Shown: positions 56,801 through 64,000 of the stretch, piece by piece | How the letters are laid out: each line of letters begins with the position of its first letter | How positions within the stretch are numbered: position 1 is the first letter of the stretch | Assembly: GCF_029873215.1 (NCBI RefSeq) | Contig: NZ_CP123620.1 | Span: forward strand, 124,001 to 188,000 | From: Nocardioides sp. BP30 | GTDB lineage: Bacteria > Actinomycetota > Actinomycetes > Propionibacteriales > Nocardioidaceae | Length of the DNA stretch: 64,000 nt | Reading direction: 5' to 3' | The notes under the pieces: model-generated | Databases searched by the model: none | Told to the model about the DNA's origin: nothing | What the model saw: the letters and a program-made list of their open reading frames with translations, nothing else | Made by a program: the position numbers and the translations under genes

Positions 56801-57314
56801 CGCCGGCTCGGACGCGAGCGCGTGGGTCCTGGAGTTCGGTCGGGCACGCGACGTGAGCGGCCTGTCAGCGGAGAAGAACGTGCTGCGCTACCGAGCGGTC
56901 CCGGTCACCATCAGGTACGACGGAGCCTCGCTCGACGAGCTGCTCCGGGTCCTCGCCGCCGGCCTCACGGCCGGTGCCGCGATCACCGTCTCCACCCCGG
57001 AGCCGCTGGATCAGCGGGTCGTCGACCTGGTCCGCGCGAGCGGAGCGGCGTACGAGGTCCAGGGTGCCGACGGCTGGACGGCCCTGCTGCGCGGCAGCTC
57101 GGCACCACACCGCGTCCGGCTCCTGGGCGGCGATCGTGCCACCTTCGCGGAGCAGAGCCGGGGCCGGGTCGACATCGCGCTCTACGCCCAGCCGGTGGTG
57201 GAGGCCGGCCGCGTCGAGCTGCTGACGTTCCTGCACGAGCAGGCGGTGGCGGTCACGGCGCACCGGTTCGGATCGCCGACGCCGCTCGCCGAGGGACTCT
57301 TCGCCGGGCTCTGA
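53871..57314 (+). CDS. putA: Bifunctional proline dehydrogenase / 1-pyrroline-5-carboxylate dehydrogenase
   Basis: An 1147-residue enzyme that oxidises proline to glutamate. The FAD proline dehydrogenase barrel spans about 90-450, with VSIKVSSPV, INLDMEEYHDLDIT, RLVKGANLPME and AGHNLFDVAYA. The aldehyde dehydrogenase domain spans about 480-960. It has PPWNFPLAIPTGG, the general base Glu in LLGETSGKNA and catalytic Cys750 in GHAGQKCSA. A further ~180-residue C-terminal domain follows, as in longer PutA proteins of actinobacteria. It lacks the N-terminal ribbon-helix-helix domain, so it does not repress itself. The divergent LysR protein is the likely regulator. Confidence 0.93.
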   Translation: MRTEYDDSRLLADVETQVRTWLEAAATKPTHASAKRLAAVLKDPRGLEFTVGFVDRVVRPEDLNVAARALRELVAITPRFLPWYQKAALRAGAALSTIAPWLVIPLARRVLRAMVSHLLIDATDERLGASIARIRERGVSLNINLLGEAVLGEAEANRRLEGTRRLLERPDVDYVSIKVSSPVAPHSPWAYDQAVTHVIERLLPLYQYAARASAHGRRKFINLDMEEYHDLDITIEVFTRILEREELLGLEAGIVLQAYLPDALGAMMRLQDWAAARRQRGGAAVKVRLVKGANLPMERVQSSLYGWPLATWGSKQESDTNYKRVLNYALTPERAANIRLGVAGHNLFDVAYAWILAGRRGVRDRTEFEMLLGMAEGQAEAVRETLAAEGVGLLLYVPVVHPKDFDVAIAYLVRRLEEGASQENFMSAVFDIREDSALYRRERDRFVASLAALDDAVPAPNRTQDRRRPVTEAPADHFENTPDTDPSLPGNRAWGAEIIGRIPASSLGEATIAASAVDDVRDIEQLLAQTRAAGLDWGRRPSSERAALLRAAAVELERRRGDLLEVAGSECGKTLDQSDPEVSEAIDFLNYYAQLAEALDDVDGATHTPVGLTVVTPPWNFPLAIPTGGVAAALAAGSAVVLKPAPQARRCGALITESLWAAGVPTDVLRLVDVPENEAGQTLVASPLVDRLILTGAFETAELFRSFRSDLPLLGETSGKNAIVITPNADLDLAAKDLVQSAFGHAGQKCSAASLGILVGSVATSRRFRDQLVDAVSSLKVGLPSDPTAQVGPLIEPASGKLLDALTTLQPGESWLVEPRRLDVEGRLWTPGVKVGVRPGSPFHLTEYFGPVLGLMSATSLEEAITAQNAVDYGLTAGLHSLDRAEIETWIDRVEAGNAYVNRTTVGAIVRRQPFGGWKKSAVGAGTKAGGPNYLVGLSDWVSTEASRLERPASTVQRLVEGAGALGLDERGLIARGAGSDASAWVLEFGRARDVSGLSAEKNVLRYRAVPVTIRYDGASLDELLRVLAAGLTAGAAITVSTPEPLDQRVVDLVRASGAAYEVQGADGWTALLRGSSAPHRVRLLGGDRATFAEQSRGRVDIALYAQPVVEAGRVELLTFLHEQAVAVTAHRFGSPTPLAEGLFAGL

Positions 57315-57318
57315 GGGT

Positions 57319-57345
57319 CTCGGCCACCCGACAGGGCTGGCCGAG
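57319..57345. terminator. Hairpin between putA and yihY
   Basis: CTCGGCCA (57319-57326) pairs with TGGCCGAG (57338-57345) around an 11-base loop, in the 38-base gap between convergent genes. Confidence 0.55.
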
Positions 57346-57352
57346 GCGGCGA

Positions 57353-58285
57353 TCAGGGGCTCTCGTCGACCAGGACACGATCCACCGACGCACCGCGGCC
57401 CCTCCGGATCAGCGGGCCCGTGCCGGCGAGCAGGCGCCCGACCGGGCCCTGGTCGGTGACGAGCACCTGGCCGATCACCGCGGTCGCCAGGAAGATCCAG
57501 GCGATGACGTAGAGCCACGCCAGGTAGGTGAAGGCGACGCCGATCGAGCCGTAGCGCTGCGCGCTGGTCTCCAGCGAGCGGCTCAGCCACAGGCCGGTGA
57601 AGGGCCTGGCGAGGAGCATGGCGACGCCGAACAGGGCCGCCCCGGGGACCAGCGCGCGGGTGGCCACGATCCCGGTGAGGAGCAGCCAGGGCACGAAGAC
57701 GGCCAGCACGAAGAGCATCGCGAACGAGATGAGGTCACCCCACAGGTCGTGCGGCGGGATCCCGTCCGCGAACGACTGCGCCCGCCGCAGCACGGCCAGC
57801 GAGAGCGCGATCGCCAGCACCACCGCCACCCAGCGCCACGCCAGCATCGGGCTGCTCCTGGGCCGCGCGAGCATCCAGACCGCGGCGAAGGCGCGGGCGA
57901 GCGCGCGCGCCAGGCTCGTGGCCGAGGCGAGCACGACGATCGCGCCGATCACGCCGAAGGTCGCCGAGCCCGAGTCCTTGAGGGCGGCCTCCACCTCGGC
58001 CCGCGCCGCCGGGGGCGTGCCCAGGGTCGTGGAGAGGTCGTGGCCGGCGTCCCCGAACCAGGAGGCGAGCAGGATCAGGATCGGGAAGACCGAGGTGAAC
58101 AGCTGGGCGGCCACCGACATCGCCCTGTCGAAGACCTCGATCCGCTGCAGACTCCACGCCGTACCCAGGCCGACCCGCGCCGGCCAGGTGGCGGTCAACC
58201 GGAGCGCTGTCCGCTGCCAGCGCGCCGGCAGCAGGTGCAGGGCGCGGTCCAGCTGCGCCTGCTGCTCGGGAGTCGGGGCGGCCAC
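57353..58285 (-). CDS. YihY/BrkB family inner-membrane protein
   Basis: A 310-residue polytopic membrane protein of the YihY/virulence factor BrkB family (once mis-named RNase BN); its molecular role is not established. About six helices are seen. The conserved QLFTSVFPILILLASW is in helix 1, RAFAAVWMLARP follows, and the C-terminal region contains YGSIGVAFTYLAWLYVIAWIFLATAVIGQVL. Starts with GTG 58285 in GAGGTCGACGGGTG. Confidence 0.85.
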   Translation of the reverse strand: MAAPTPEQQAQLDRALHLLPARWQRTALRLTATWPARVGLGTAWSLQRIEVFDRAMSVAAQLFTSVFPILILLASWFGDAGHDLSTTLGTPPAARAEVEAALKDSGSATFGVIGAIVVLASATSLARALARAFAAVWMLARPRSSPMLAWRWVAVVLAIALSLAVLRRAQSFADGIPPHDLWGDLISFAMLFVLAVFVPWLLLTGIVATRALVPGAALFGVAMLLARPFTGLWLSRSLETSAQRYGSIGVAFTYLAWLYVIAWIFLATAVIGQVLVTDQGPVGRLLAGTGPLIRRGRGASVDRVLVDESP

Positions 58286-58453
58286 CCGTCGACCTCAGGT
58301 CGGGTGGGTGATGGGCCGTCGCGGCGGTACGACGGCGCTCGCACCTGTGCGCCAGATCACAGCGTTTCACTCGCTCGGCGGCGGTTCGATCGGGTTTGCG
58401 CCTCATCGCCCCGGTTACCTGATGTTCGCCCGTTACGCACGTGGCCACGACGC

Positions 58454-58485
58454 AACGCCCCACCGGTTCTGGCCGGTGGGGCGTT
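58454..58485 (-). terminator. Strong hairpin after the SHOCT gene
   Basis: AACGCCCCACCGG (58454-58466) pairs perfectly with 58473-58485 around a 6-base loop, 18 bases beyond the stop at 58503. Confidence 0.75.
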
Positions 58486-58502
58486 TCGCATCACGGCGTT
58501 CC

Positions 58503-58922
58503 TCACGCGCGCAGAAGCTTGGTCTTCTGGGCGTCGTACTCGGCATCGGTCAGGACGCCCCGCTCGCGCAGATCGGCCAGCTTCGACAGCTCGTCGGCGG
58601 TGCTGGCCGAGGTTCCGGCCGCGGAGCGCACGTAGGCCCGCATCAGCTCGTCGGCGTCCTCCGCCCGCTGCGCCTCGCGCCGGTGCATCGAGCCCCCGCG
58701 AGCGATCAGGTAGACCAGGACACCGAGGTAGGGCAGCACGATCAGGAAGATCGTCCACAGGGCCTTGCCCCACCCGCCGAGATCGTTGCTGCGGAAGACA
58801 TCGCTGAGGATGCGGACGAGCAGGAAGATCCACAGGATCCAGAGGAACAGCCACATCATCGTCCAGAACACGTCCAGCAGCGGGTACTGGCCGTTGGTCA
58901 GCAGGGGCGTCACCGGTGCCAT
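58503..58922 (-). CDS. Membrane protein with PLDc_N-like helices and SHOCT domain
   Basis: A 139-residue protein. Two transmembrane helices (about 17-40 and 53-76; VFWTMMWLFLWILWIFLLV, FLIVLPYLGVLVYLIARG) form a PLDc_N/cardiolipin-synthase N-terminal-like segment. The last 30 residues are a SHOCT domain (ADELSKLADLRERGVLTDAE then YDAQKTKLL), a short oligomerisation module. GGGAGGAGA precedes ATG 58922. The ORF reads upstream through an apparently non-coding region. No enzymatic motif is present. Confidence 0.83.
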   Translation of the reverse strand: MAPVTPLLTNGQYPLLDVFWTMMWLFLWILWIFLLVRILSDVFRSNDLGGWGKALWTIFLIVLPYLGVLVYLIARGGSMHRREAQRAEDADELMRAYVRSAAGTSASTADELSKLADLRERGVLTDAEYDAQKTKLLRA

Positions 58923-59297
58923 CCGAGCTCTCCTCCCGTCGGCGGTCCCGGTGACCGCCTGCATCACGAGGGTGCTGCGCGGGCGGACTGCTGTCGTCAC
59001 CCGGATCCGGTGATCTGGGCGAACACCCCGTCCGGCCGGCGAATGTCCGCTGCTACTGAGCGCCGGGTACGCCGGGTACGCCGGGCCGAGCGTCGACAGG
59101 CGAGGCGCGCATCGACGGTCCTGTCCTCCTCGAGGACCACACCGCCAAGGAACAACGCGCCAGTGGCACAACTGGCGGACCAGGGTCGGCCGCCCGTGTG
59201 TCCTCGACGAACGTAGTTGGACTTCTGCGGACCTTTTTGCCGAGGAGATGAGGACCCTTTCGGAATTATACCCCGTTGACCTGCGCAAACGCCCCGA
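58923..59297. other. 375-base region without a convincing gene
   Basis: The longest gap in the window. It holds a 9-base tandem CGCCGGGTA (59061, 59070, and a third partial copy) and a GCCAGT/ACTGGC hairpin (59158-59175). Near 59264-59272 there is an AT-rich patch with TATAAT on the minus strand. All three could belong to a small RNA or a long leader of the SHOCT gene. An ORF in the SHOCT frame crosses it, but its translation is Arg/Ser-rich and unlike a protein. Confidence 0.5.
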
Positions 59298-60248
59298 TCA
59301 GTAGTACCAGGGGTACGGCGACCAGTCGGGCTCCCGCTTCTCCAGGAACTGGTCGCGCCCCTCCTGGGCCTCGTCGGTCATGTACGCCAGGCGCGTGGTC
59401 TCACCGGCGAACATCTGCTGGCCCACGAGGCCGTCGTCGAGAAGGTTGAAGGCGTACTTGAGCATGCGCTGGGCCGTGGGCGACTTGCCGTTGATCGTGC
59501 GGCCCCACTCCAGCGCGGTCGCCTCGAGCTCGGCGTGCGGGACGGCGCGGTTGACGGTGCCCATCCGGACACCGTCCTCGGCGGAGTACTCCTCGGCGAG
59601 GAAGAAGATCTCGCGGGCGAACTTCTGGCCGACCTGCCGGGCCAGGTACGCCGAGCCGTAGCCGCCGTCGAAGGAGCCGACGTCGGCGTCGGTCTGCTTG
59701 AAGCGCGCATGCTCCAGCGAGGCCAGCGTGAGGTCGGCGACCACGTGCAGCGAGTGTCCGCCGCCGGCGGCCCAGCCCGGGACCACGCAGATGACCACCT
59801 TGGGCATGAACCGGATCAGCCGCTGGCACTCCAGGATGTGCAGCCGCGCCAGCTTCGCCTTGTCGATCGGGCTCGGCTCGGCGGCGCCGGTGGCGTCGGG
59901 GTCGTACGTCGTCCCCTGCTCCTCGTACTGGTAGCCCGCGCGGCCACGGATCCGCTGGTCCCCACCGGTGCAGAAGGAGTGCTTGCCGTTCTTCGGGCTC
60001 GGGCCGTTGCCGGTGAGGATGACGCAGCCCACGTCGGCCGACGTACGGGCGTGCTCCAGCGTGCGGAGCAGCTCGTCCACGGTGTGCGGCCGGAAGGCGT
60101 TGAGCACGTCGGGACGGTCGAACGCGATCCGGACCGTGCCGTGCGCCTTGGCACGGTGGTAGGTCAGGTCGGTCAGGTCGTCGAACCCCGGCACCTGGTC
60201 CCACTGCGCCGGGTCGAAGGTGTCGCTCACGCCGGGAAGTGCACTCAT
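59298..60248 (-). CDS. menB: 1,4-dihydroxy-2-naphthoyl-CoA synthase
   Basis: A 316-residue crotonase-fold enzyme that closes the second ring in menaquinone synthesis. MenB features are the FRPHTVDELLRTLEHAR region, the SFCTGGDQRIRG segment and AAGGGHSLHVVADLTLAS. The C-terminal WSPYPWYY-type tail of MenB is also present. The ATG at 60248 is 7 bases after TAGCCT on the minus strand, so the mRNA is probably leaderless. No other men gene is in the window. Confidence 0.93.
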   Translation of the reverse strand: MSALPGVSDTFDPAQWDQVPGFDDLTDLTYHRAKAHGTVRIAFDRPDVLNAFRPHTVDELLRTLEHARTSADVGCVILTGNGPSPKNGKHSFCTGGDQRIRGRAGYQYEEQGTTYDPDATGAAEPSPIDKAKLARLHILECQRLIRFMPKVVICVVPGWAAGGGHSLHVVADLTLASLEHARFKQTDADVGSFDGGYGSAYLARQVGQKFAREIFFLAEEYSAEDGVRMGTVNRAVPHAELEATALEWGRTINGKSPTAQRMLKYAFNLLDDGLVGQQMFAGETTRLAYMTDEAQEGRDQFLEKREPDWSPYPWYY

Positions 60249-60255
60249 GGCGGGC

Positions 60256-60261
60256 AGGCTA
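60256..60261 (-). promoter_or_regulatory. -10 box of menB
   Basis: TAGCCT on the minus strand lies 7 bases before ATG 60248, with no Shine-Dalgarno sequence (leaderless pattern). Confidence 0.5.
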
Positions 60262-60310
60262 TCGCCTCGCCGGCCTGGAATAACGGGCCGCGGCTGGGCA
60301 CTGTGGAGAC

Positions 60311-60775
60311 ATGACTGATCTTCTTGAAGGCGAGTACCAGCCCAGTCCCCAGCGGTGGGTCCGCGACCAGGTCGCCCAGTACGAGGCGAGTGGCGGCAAG
60401 GAGGCCTGGTACCTGCAGGACCGCAAGGACTGGCCGATCGTGGTGATCACCTCGAAGGGCGCGAAGAGCGGCAAGCTCCGCAAGAACCCCGTGATGCGGG
60501 TGGAGCACGACGGCTCCTACCTCGCGGTCGCGTCCAAGGGTGGCGCCCCCGAGCACCCCGTCTGGTACCACAACTTCCTCGCCAACCCCCTCGTCCAGCT
60601 CCAGGACGGCCCCGAGCCCGCCCTCTACCGCGCGCGGCTGATCGAGGACCAGGCCGAGTACGACGTGTGGTGGCAGCGGGGCGTCGAGGTCTACGAGCCG
60701 TACGCCGAGTACAAGCCGCGGGCCGAGGCGGCGGGTCGCACGATCCCGCTCTTCGTGCTGGAGCCCGTGGACTGA
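60311..60775 (+). CDS. Nitroreductase/deazaflavin (F420)-dependent family protein (Ddn-like)
   Basis: A 154-residue split-beta-barrel protein of the DUF385/Ddn family. Its members bind coenzyme F420 or fatty acids and in mycobacteria include the F420H2-dependent quinone/nitroimidazole reductase Ddn. VVITSKGAKSGKLRKNPVMRVEHDG and GAPEHPVWYHNFLANPLVQLQ are the conserved F420-contacting segments. Divergent from menB, which fits a quinone-reducing role, though that link is inference. Confidence 0.85.
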   Translation: MTDLLEGEYQPSPQRWVRDQVAQYEASGGKEAWYLQDRKDWPIVVITSKGAKSGKLRKNPVMRVEHDGSYLAVASKGGAPEHPVWYHNFLANPLVQLQDGPEPALYRARLIEDQAEYDVWWQRGVEVYEPYAEYKPRAEAAGRTIPLFVLEPVD

Positions 60776-60794
60776 CCCGCGGACGGGCGCTGGC

Positions 60795-62174
60795 TCACCA
60801 CCAGACGTTGGTGTGCAGCCCGATGTACCAGAGCATCGCCATGCCCAGCATCGCCAGGATCCAGGCACCGAGCCGGGTGCCCGCGATCCGGGTGGTGTTG
60901 AGCCGCGCGATCATCGGGCGCTCGGCCAGGCCGCGCAGCCCGCTGTGTCCGCGCAGATCCCAGAACCAATCGGGCGCGCTGCGCCCCAGCACGGTGACCA
61001 GGCGCTGGAACTCGGCGGTGCTCAGGCCGGCGACGTAGGCCTGGTTGCCGGGGTCCTGGCGGGTGATGGTCTGCAGCGTCGGCCCGTCGGCACGCTCGTC
61101 CCGATCGGCGGCGACCGGCCCCGCGGCGCGCGTCTGCGTCGCGGGGTCGTGGGCGGCGGCGTCGGCGGAATCCGCAGCGGCGTTCGCGCGGTGCCAGGCT
61201 CGGTCGCGGATCAGGTCGTCGACCGGGGTCTGACGCAGGTCGGCATCGGCCGGACGCGACTGCTGCGTGCCGGCGGCCTGGGCGCGCTCGCGCGCTCGGT
61301 CCTCCCAGGCGGTCGGATCGGCGGCGGCCCAGCGGGCCCGCAGCTCGGCACGCGGTGGCAGCCGCTCGCCGACCTGGATCTCGCGGAGCACCTGGTAGGC
61401 GTCGCGGAAGCCGATGCCGGTCTTCTTCAGCACCACGATGAGCCGATCGAGCGTGATGTCGACGACCGCCGGATCGGACGCCGGATCGGTCGCGGCCGCT
61501 GTCGCCGGCGGGGTCGCGACCGTGCCACCGGACTGGCCCGGTCGGCCGAGCGGTGCGCCGAGCGGTGCGCCGGGCTGCGCCGGCGCGTCGGCGGCCGCGG
61601 CCTCGCCCGCCAGGGACTCCTCGACCAGCGCCGTGAGCTCCTCGCCGACCTGCCCGCCGGCCTGCCCACCGACTCGCCCACCGACCTGCTCGGACTGGTC
61701 GCCCTGCGCAGCGTGTCCGGGGAGCGCCTGTGTCCGGCCGGCGGCCACGCCGGCCACGGGGACGCCGGCCGGCGTCGCGCCGCCGGTCCTGGTCGCCGAC
61801 GGGTCCTCCTCCCCGGTCCTGACGTCCTCACCGCTGAAGCGCTTCGCCTCACCGGGGTCCTTCGTCTCCAGCGGGCCGCGCCTCGCCGCCGTGATCCAGC
61901 CTCCGGCGACCTCCAGCCGATCGGCCTGGCCGGACTCGCCCAACTCGACCACGATCGCCTCGTCGGAAGGCTGGCCGCCGGCGTCGGACGGGTTCCCTGC
62001 GGCCCGGCGGCGTACCGGCCGGCTCGCGGGCGGCGTCGCCGCACCGGCGGTGTCCGCCGCCGGCGTCTCGCCGTCGAGGATGCCGAGCTCGTCGGCGACC
62101 GCTCGCTCCGCCGCGTCCATCAGGGCGCGCTGAAGTGCCTGGTTGGCGCCTCCCCCGAGCGCGGGAATGCTCAT
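60795..62174 (-). CDS. Hypothetical Ala/Gly-rich protein with C-terminal membrane anchor
   Basis: A 459-residue protein I do not recognise. The first ~240 residues are low-complexity and probably disordered (Ala, Gly, Pro, Thr and Gln-Val-Gly repeats such as GGRVGGQAGGQVGEE). A compact helical segment at about 245-310 follows (VDITLDRLIVVLKKTGIGFR then DAYQVLREIQVGERLPPRAE). A second at about 385-430 (TAEFQRLVTVLGRSAPDWFWDLRG) precedes a single transmembrane helix, LGAWILAMLGMAMLWYIGLH, near the C-terminus. That arrangement suggests a tail-anchored cytoplasmic protein. ATG 62174 is the first plausible start; the ORF continues upstream over the ACT gene. Confidence 0.6.
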   Translation of the reverse strand: MSIPALGGGANQALQRALMDAAERAVADELGILDGETPAADTAGAATPPASRPVRRRAAGNPSDAGGQPSDEAIVVELGESGQADRLEVAGGWITAARRGPLETKDPGEAKRFSGEDVRTGEEDPSATRTGGATPAGVPVAGVAAGRTQALPGHAAQGDQSEQVGGRVGGQAGGQVGEELTALVEESLAGEAAAADAPAQPGAPLGAPLGRPGQSGGTVATPPATAAATDPASDPAVVDITLDRLIVVLKKTGIGFRDAYQVLREIQVGERLPPRAELRARWAAADPTAWEDRARERAQAAGTQQSRPADADLRQTPVDDLIRDRAWHRANAAADSADAAAHDPATQTRAAGPVAADRDERADGPTLQTITRQDPGNQAYVAGLSTAEFQRLVTVLGRSAPDWFWDLRGHSGLRGLAERPMIARLNTTRIAGTRLGAWILAMLGMAMLWYIGLHTNVWW

Positions 62175-62223
62175 GTCGCACCGATCGGCCACGTCGGGGC
62201 CGACCTGAGCAGCGGGCGCGGCG

Positions 62224-62832
62224 TCAGTCCCGGGCGATCGAGGCGGCGAGGGCGACCAGGTGGCCCAGCCGGGCGAGCTCGGAGTCGAGGAAGTCGGGTC
62301 CGCCCCGGCGCCCGATGACCACGATCTCGTTGCCGTCGATCCGCGCGCCGGCGTACAGGCTCTCCTCGTCGTCGGCCACGTCGAGCCGCGCCGCCCGCTC
62401 GATCTCGACGAACGGCAGGTCGTCGGGCGCGCCAGGTGTCGCCCTGCCGCAGCCGGAGACCCGGTGCACGCGCACGGCCCAGTCGGCACGGAAGGTCAGC
62501 GGGAGCACCTCGATCAGCCGGTCCAGGGCCTCGGCCGGCGCCTCGGTGAGGTCCTCGACCGCCTCGAGGTCCAGGAAGAGGTTGCCGCCGGCGGCGTAGC
62601 GACTGATCCAAACCACGTGGACGTCCTCGAGGGCGTTGCATGCGGAGACCACGGAGTCCGGCATGGCACCGGGAGCCATCTCGAGCAGGACGTCGTCGAC
62701 GGCAGTGCCGTCGTGGTTCTTCTCGACGATCTCCAGAGCCTCGATGTCTCCGCCGGCCTCACCGATGGCCGTTGCCAGACGACCGAGCGATCCCGGCACG
62801 TCGGGCAGGTGGACACGGAGCAGGTACGGCAT
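62224..62832 (-). CDS. ACT-domain protein
   Basis: A 202-residue protein. The N-terminal ~75 residues are an ACT domain (YLLRVHLPDVPGSLGRLATAIGEAGGDIEALEIVEKN, in the family pattern of amino-acid-sensing modules). The remainder resembles a GAF-like sensor fold ending in a helix. No enzyme domain is attached, so it is probably an amino-acid-responsive regulator. On the minus strand TAAGGT (62839-62844) lies 6 bases before ATG 62832, so the mRNA is probably leaderless. Three GTCAC/GCCAC-type units at 11-base spacing lie 30-60 bases upstream. Confidence 0.75.
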   Translation of the reverse strand: MPYLLRVHLPDVPGSLGRLATAIGEAGGDIEALEIVEKNHDGTAVDDVLLEMAPGAMPDSVVSACNALEDVHVVWISRYAAGGNLFLDLEAVEDLTEAPAEALDRLIEVLPLTFRADWAVRVHRVSGCGRATPGAPDDLPFVEIERAARLDVADDEESLYAGARIDGNEIVVIGRRGGPDFLDSELARLGHLVALAASIARD

Positions 62833-62838
62833 TCCCCG

Positions 62839-62903
62839 ACCTTAACCTGGCGATGCGCCGCTCCGCGGGCGTTGCCACGACTTGGTCACGATTCGGTCAC
62901 GGT
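62839..62903 (-). promoter_or_regulatory. Promoter and 11-base direct repeats upstream of the ACT gene
   Basis: TAAGGT (62839-62844, minus strand) is the -10 box. GGTCAC at 62884 and 62895 (plus strand), with a weaker GCCAC at 62874, repeat with an 11-base period, the geometry used by PhoP- or SARP-type regulators. The binding protein is unknown. Confidence 0.35.
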
Positions 62904-62928
62904 CCCTCGGACGGGCGGCGACCGGGCC

Positions 62929-64000
62929 TCACGCCTCGCTCAGTCGGCGACGCAGACCGCTCGCCCGCTGGGCGCGGCGGGTCACCGCGGCGGCCACGGA
63001 CTCCCGGCTGCCGATCACGGTCACCCGCTCCTGGGCACGGGTGACGGCGGTGTAGAAGAGCTCCCGGGTCAGCAGCGGCGAGTCGGCCGGAGGCAGCAGC
63101 ACGCTGACCTCCCGGGCCTGGCTGCCCTGACTCTTGTGCACCGTCATCGCATGAAGTGTCTCGACGTCTCCGAGCCGCGAGGGCGCATAGGTACGGCCAC
63201 CGGCGATGTGCACCCGGAGCGCGCCGTCGCCAGCCACCACCGCAACGCCTGTGTCGCCGTTGAACAGGCCGACGCTGTAGTCGTTGGTCGTCACCAGGAT
63301 CGGCCGTCCCGCGTACCACTCGCCCAGCCAGGTGCCGGCCCGGTCGGCGAGCGCCCGGTCGATCTGACGGTTCCAGTGCAGGGCACCCCACGGGCCGTCG
63401 CGGTGGGCGCACAGGAGCCGGTGGTCGTCGGCTGTCGCCACGGCACCGGCCGCGTCGCCGGCAAGGGAGAGACGGCGCAGCTCGGCTGCATGATCGCTCA
63501 GCCGGCCACGTAGCGCGCTCATCGCCGCCTCGTCCTGCGGATCGATCCGGCGCAGCCGTCCGGACCCGTCCTCGAGGAGCGCGAGCACGCGGTCGGCGTC
63601 GCCGTCGCGCAGCGCCTGGGCCAGGTCGCCGATGCCCTCGCCGAACCGGTGGGTCGTGCGCAGCCCGACGACCGCACCGGAGCCGCGCTCGGCGAGGCCC
63701 GTGGCGAGGTCGGCGAGGACGGCTCCCGCCTCGACCGAGGCCAGCTGGTCGGGATCGCCGACCAGGATGAGCCGGGTGTCGGGACGGACCGCCTCGAGCA
63801 GGCGGGCCATCATGGTCAAGGAGACCATCGACGTCTCGTCCACGACGATCACGTCGTGCGGCAGCCTGTTGCCGCGGTGGTGCGCGAAGCGGGTGGAGGA
63901 GCCCGGTCGCCAGCCCAGCAGCCGGTGCATCGTCGAGGCGGTCAGGCCGGCCAGACGAGCGCGGTCGTCGTCGCTGAAGCGCCGCTCCTGCTGGGCCGCG
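62929..64000 (-). CDS. recD: Exodeoxyribonuclease V subunit alpha, RecD-type helicase (5' part missing at window edge)
   Basis: C-terminal part of the RecD helicase of the RecBCD DNA-repair nuclease. The 356 visible codons start inside the ATPase core. They show Walker B DVIVVDETSMVSL, motif III LILVGDPDQLASVEAG, THRF, and the C-terminal UvrD-like motifs VETLHAMTVHKSQGSQ and ELFYTAVTRAQERVTVIGS. The reading frame is open to the right edge without a start codon. RecB and RecC genes would be expected further right. Confidence 0.92.
   Translation of the reverse strand, partial: AAQQERRFSDDDRARLAGLTASTMHRLLGWRPGSSTRFAHHRGNRLPHDVIVVDETSMVSLTMMARLLEAVRPDTRLILVGDPDQLASVEAGAVLADLATGLAERGSGAVVGLRTTHRFGEGIGDLAQALRDGDADRVLALLEDGSGRLRRIDPQDEAAMSALRGRLSDHAAELRRLSLAGDAAGAVATADDHRLLCAHRDGPWGALHWNRQIDRALADRAGTWLGEWYAGRPILVTTNDYSVGLFNGDTGVAVVAGDGALRVHIAGGRTYAPSRLGDVETLHAMTVHKSQGSQAREVSVLLPPADSPLLTRELFYTAVTRAQERVTVIGSRESVAAAVTRRAQRASGLRRRLSEA

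Noticed and set aside
59150..59230. tRNA-like look of the GCCAGTGGCACAACTGGC region
   Set aside because: It lacks a TPsiC GGTTCRANNCC loop, a proper anticodon arm and a paired acceptor stem; only one short hairpin is present.

Overview
The window is high-GC chromosomal DNA from an actinobacterium, most likely a Nocardioides-type member of the Propionibacteriales. The evidence is codon and base use, GTG starts, an F420-type (Ddn-like) flavoprotein, MenB, HspR, ANTAR regulators, a DtxR/IdeR iron box, MtrA-like boxes, and many genes whose start codon lies 6-7 bases after a TANNNT -10 box (leaderless mRNAs). I see no rRNA, CRISPR array, prophage, transposase or integrase. There is one tRNA gene, tRNA-Ser(CGA).

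Layout. 1-6.3 kb: an ABC-F ATPase cut by the left edge, a fused acyl-CoA carboxyltransferase, and a branched-chain 2-oxoacid (or pyruvate) dehydrogenase operon E1alpha-E1beta-E2 with overlapping stops and starts. 6.5-10.4 kb: a large secreted protein ending in a sortase domain, and a glutathionyl-hydroquinone-reductase-like protein. 10.4-13 kb: HAD phosphatase, small membrane protein, LMW phosphatase and fructosamine kinase, with the last three coupled by overlaps; this looks like a protein-deglycation unit. 13-25 kb: a secreted RTX-repeat protein behind four MtrA-like boxes, an EAL protein, galactokinase, cardiolipin synthase, and a secreted GH3 glycosidase of permuted domain order divergent from a ROK regulator. 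25-31 kb: enoyl-CoA hydratase, tRNA-Ser, TadA and its associated protein, Upp, an AbiEi/DUF559 protein, 2'-5' RNA ligase, a VIT-type transporter and an acyl-CoA dehydrogenase, interspersed with large palindromic repeats. 31-34 kb: a secreted amidase that carries both a dockerin and a cohesin-like module.

34-42 kb: TetR/SDR pair, DedA (preceded by a predicted 20-codon leaderless ORF), universal stress protein, the Bfd/bacterioferritin pair around a DtxR box, two ANTAR regulators, a STAS protein, Hsp20/HspR and a membrane metzincin. 42-48 kb: a berberine-bridge-type flavoprotein divergent from a SARP-AAA regulator, with an MFS exporter next to it. 48-54 kb: TetR, hydrolase and SDR; oxidoreductase and MarR; GNAT; and LysR divergent from bifunctional PutA. 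57-64 kb: YihY, a SHOCT protein, MenB, a Ddn-like protein, a disordered membrane protein, an ACT-domain protein and RecD cut by the right edge.

Most regulators sit next to the genes they probably control, and their intergenic regions contain symmetric sites. The least explained items are: the dockerin-amidase-cohesin protein; the sortase fused to a surface protein; two families of large palindromes; the MtrA-type and SARP-type direct repeats; a TTACTCGCG motif shared by the oxoacid dehydrogenase operon and the acyl-CoA dehydrogenase; the leaderless ORF overlapping dedA; and a bacterioferritin lacking a conserved ferroxidase histidine. All functions are inferred from sequence reading alone.
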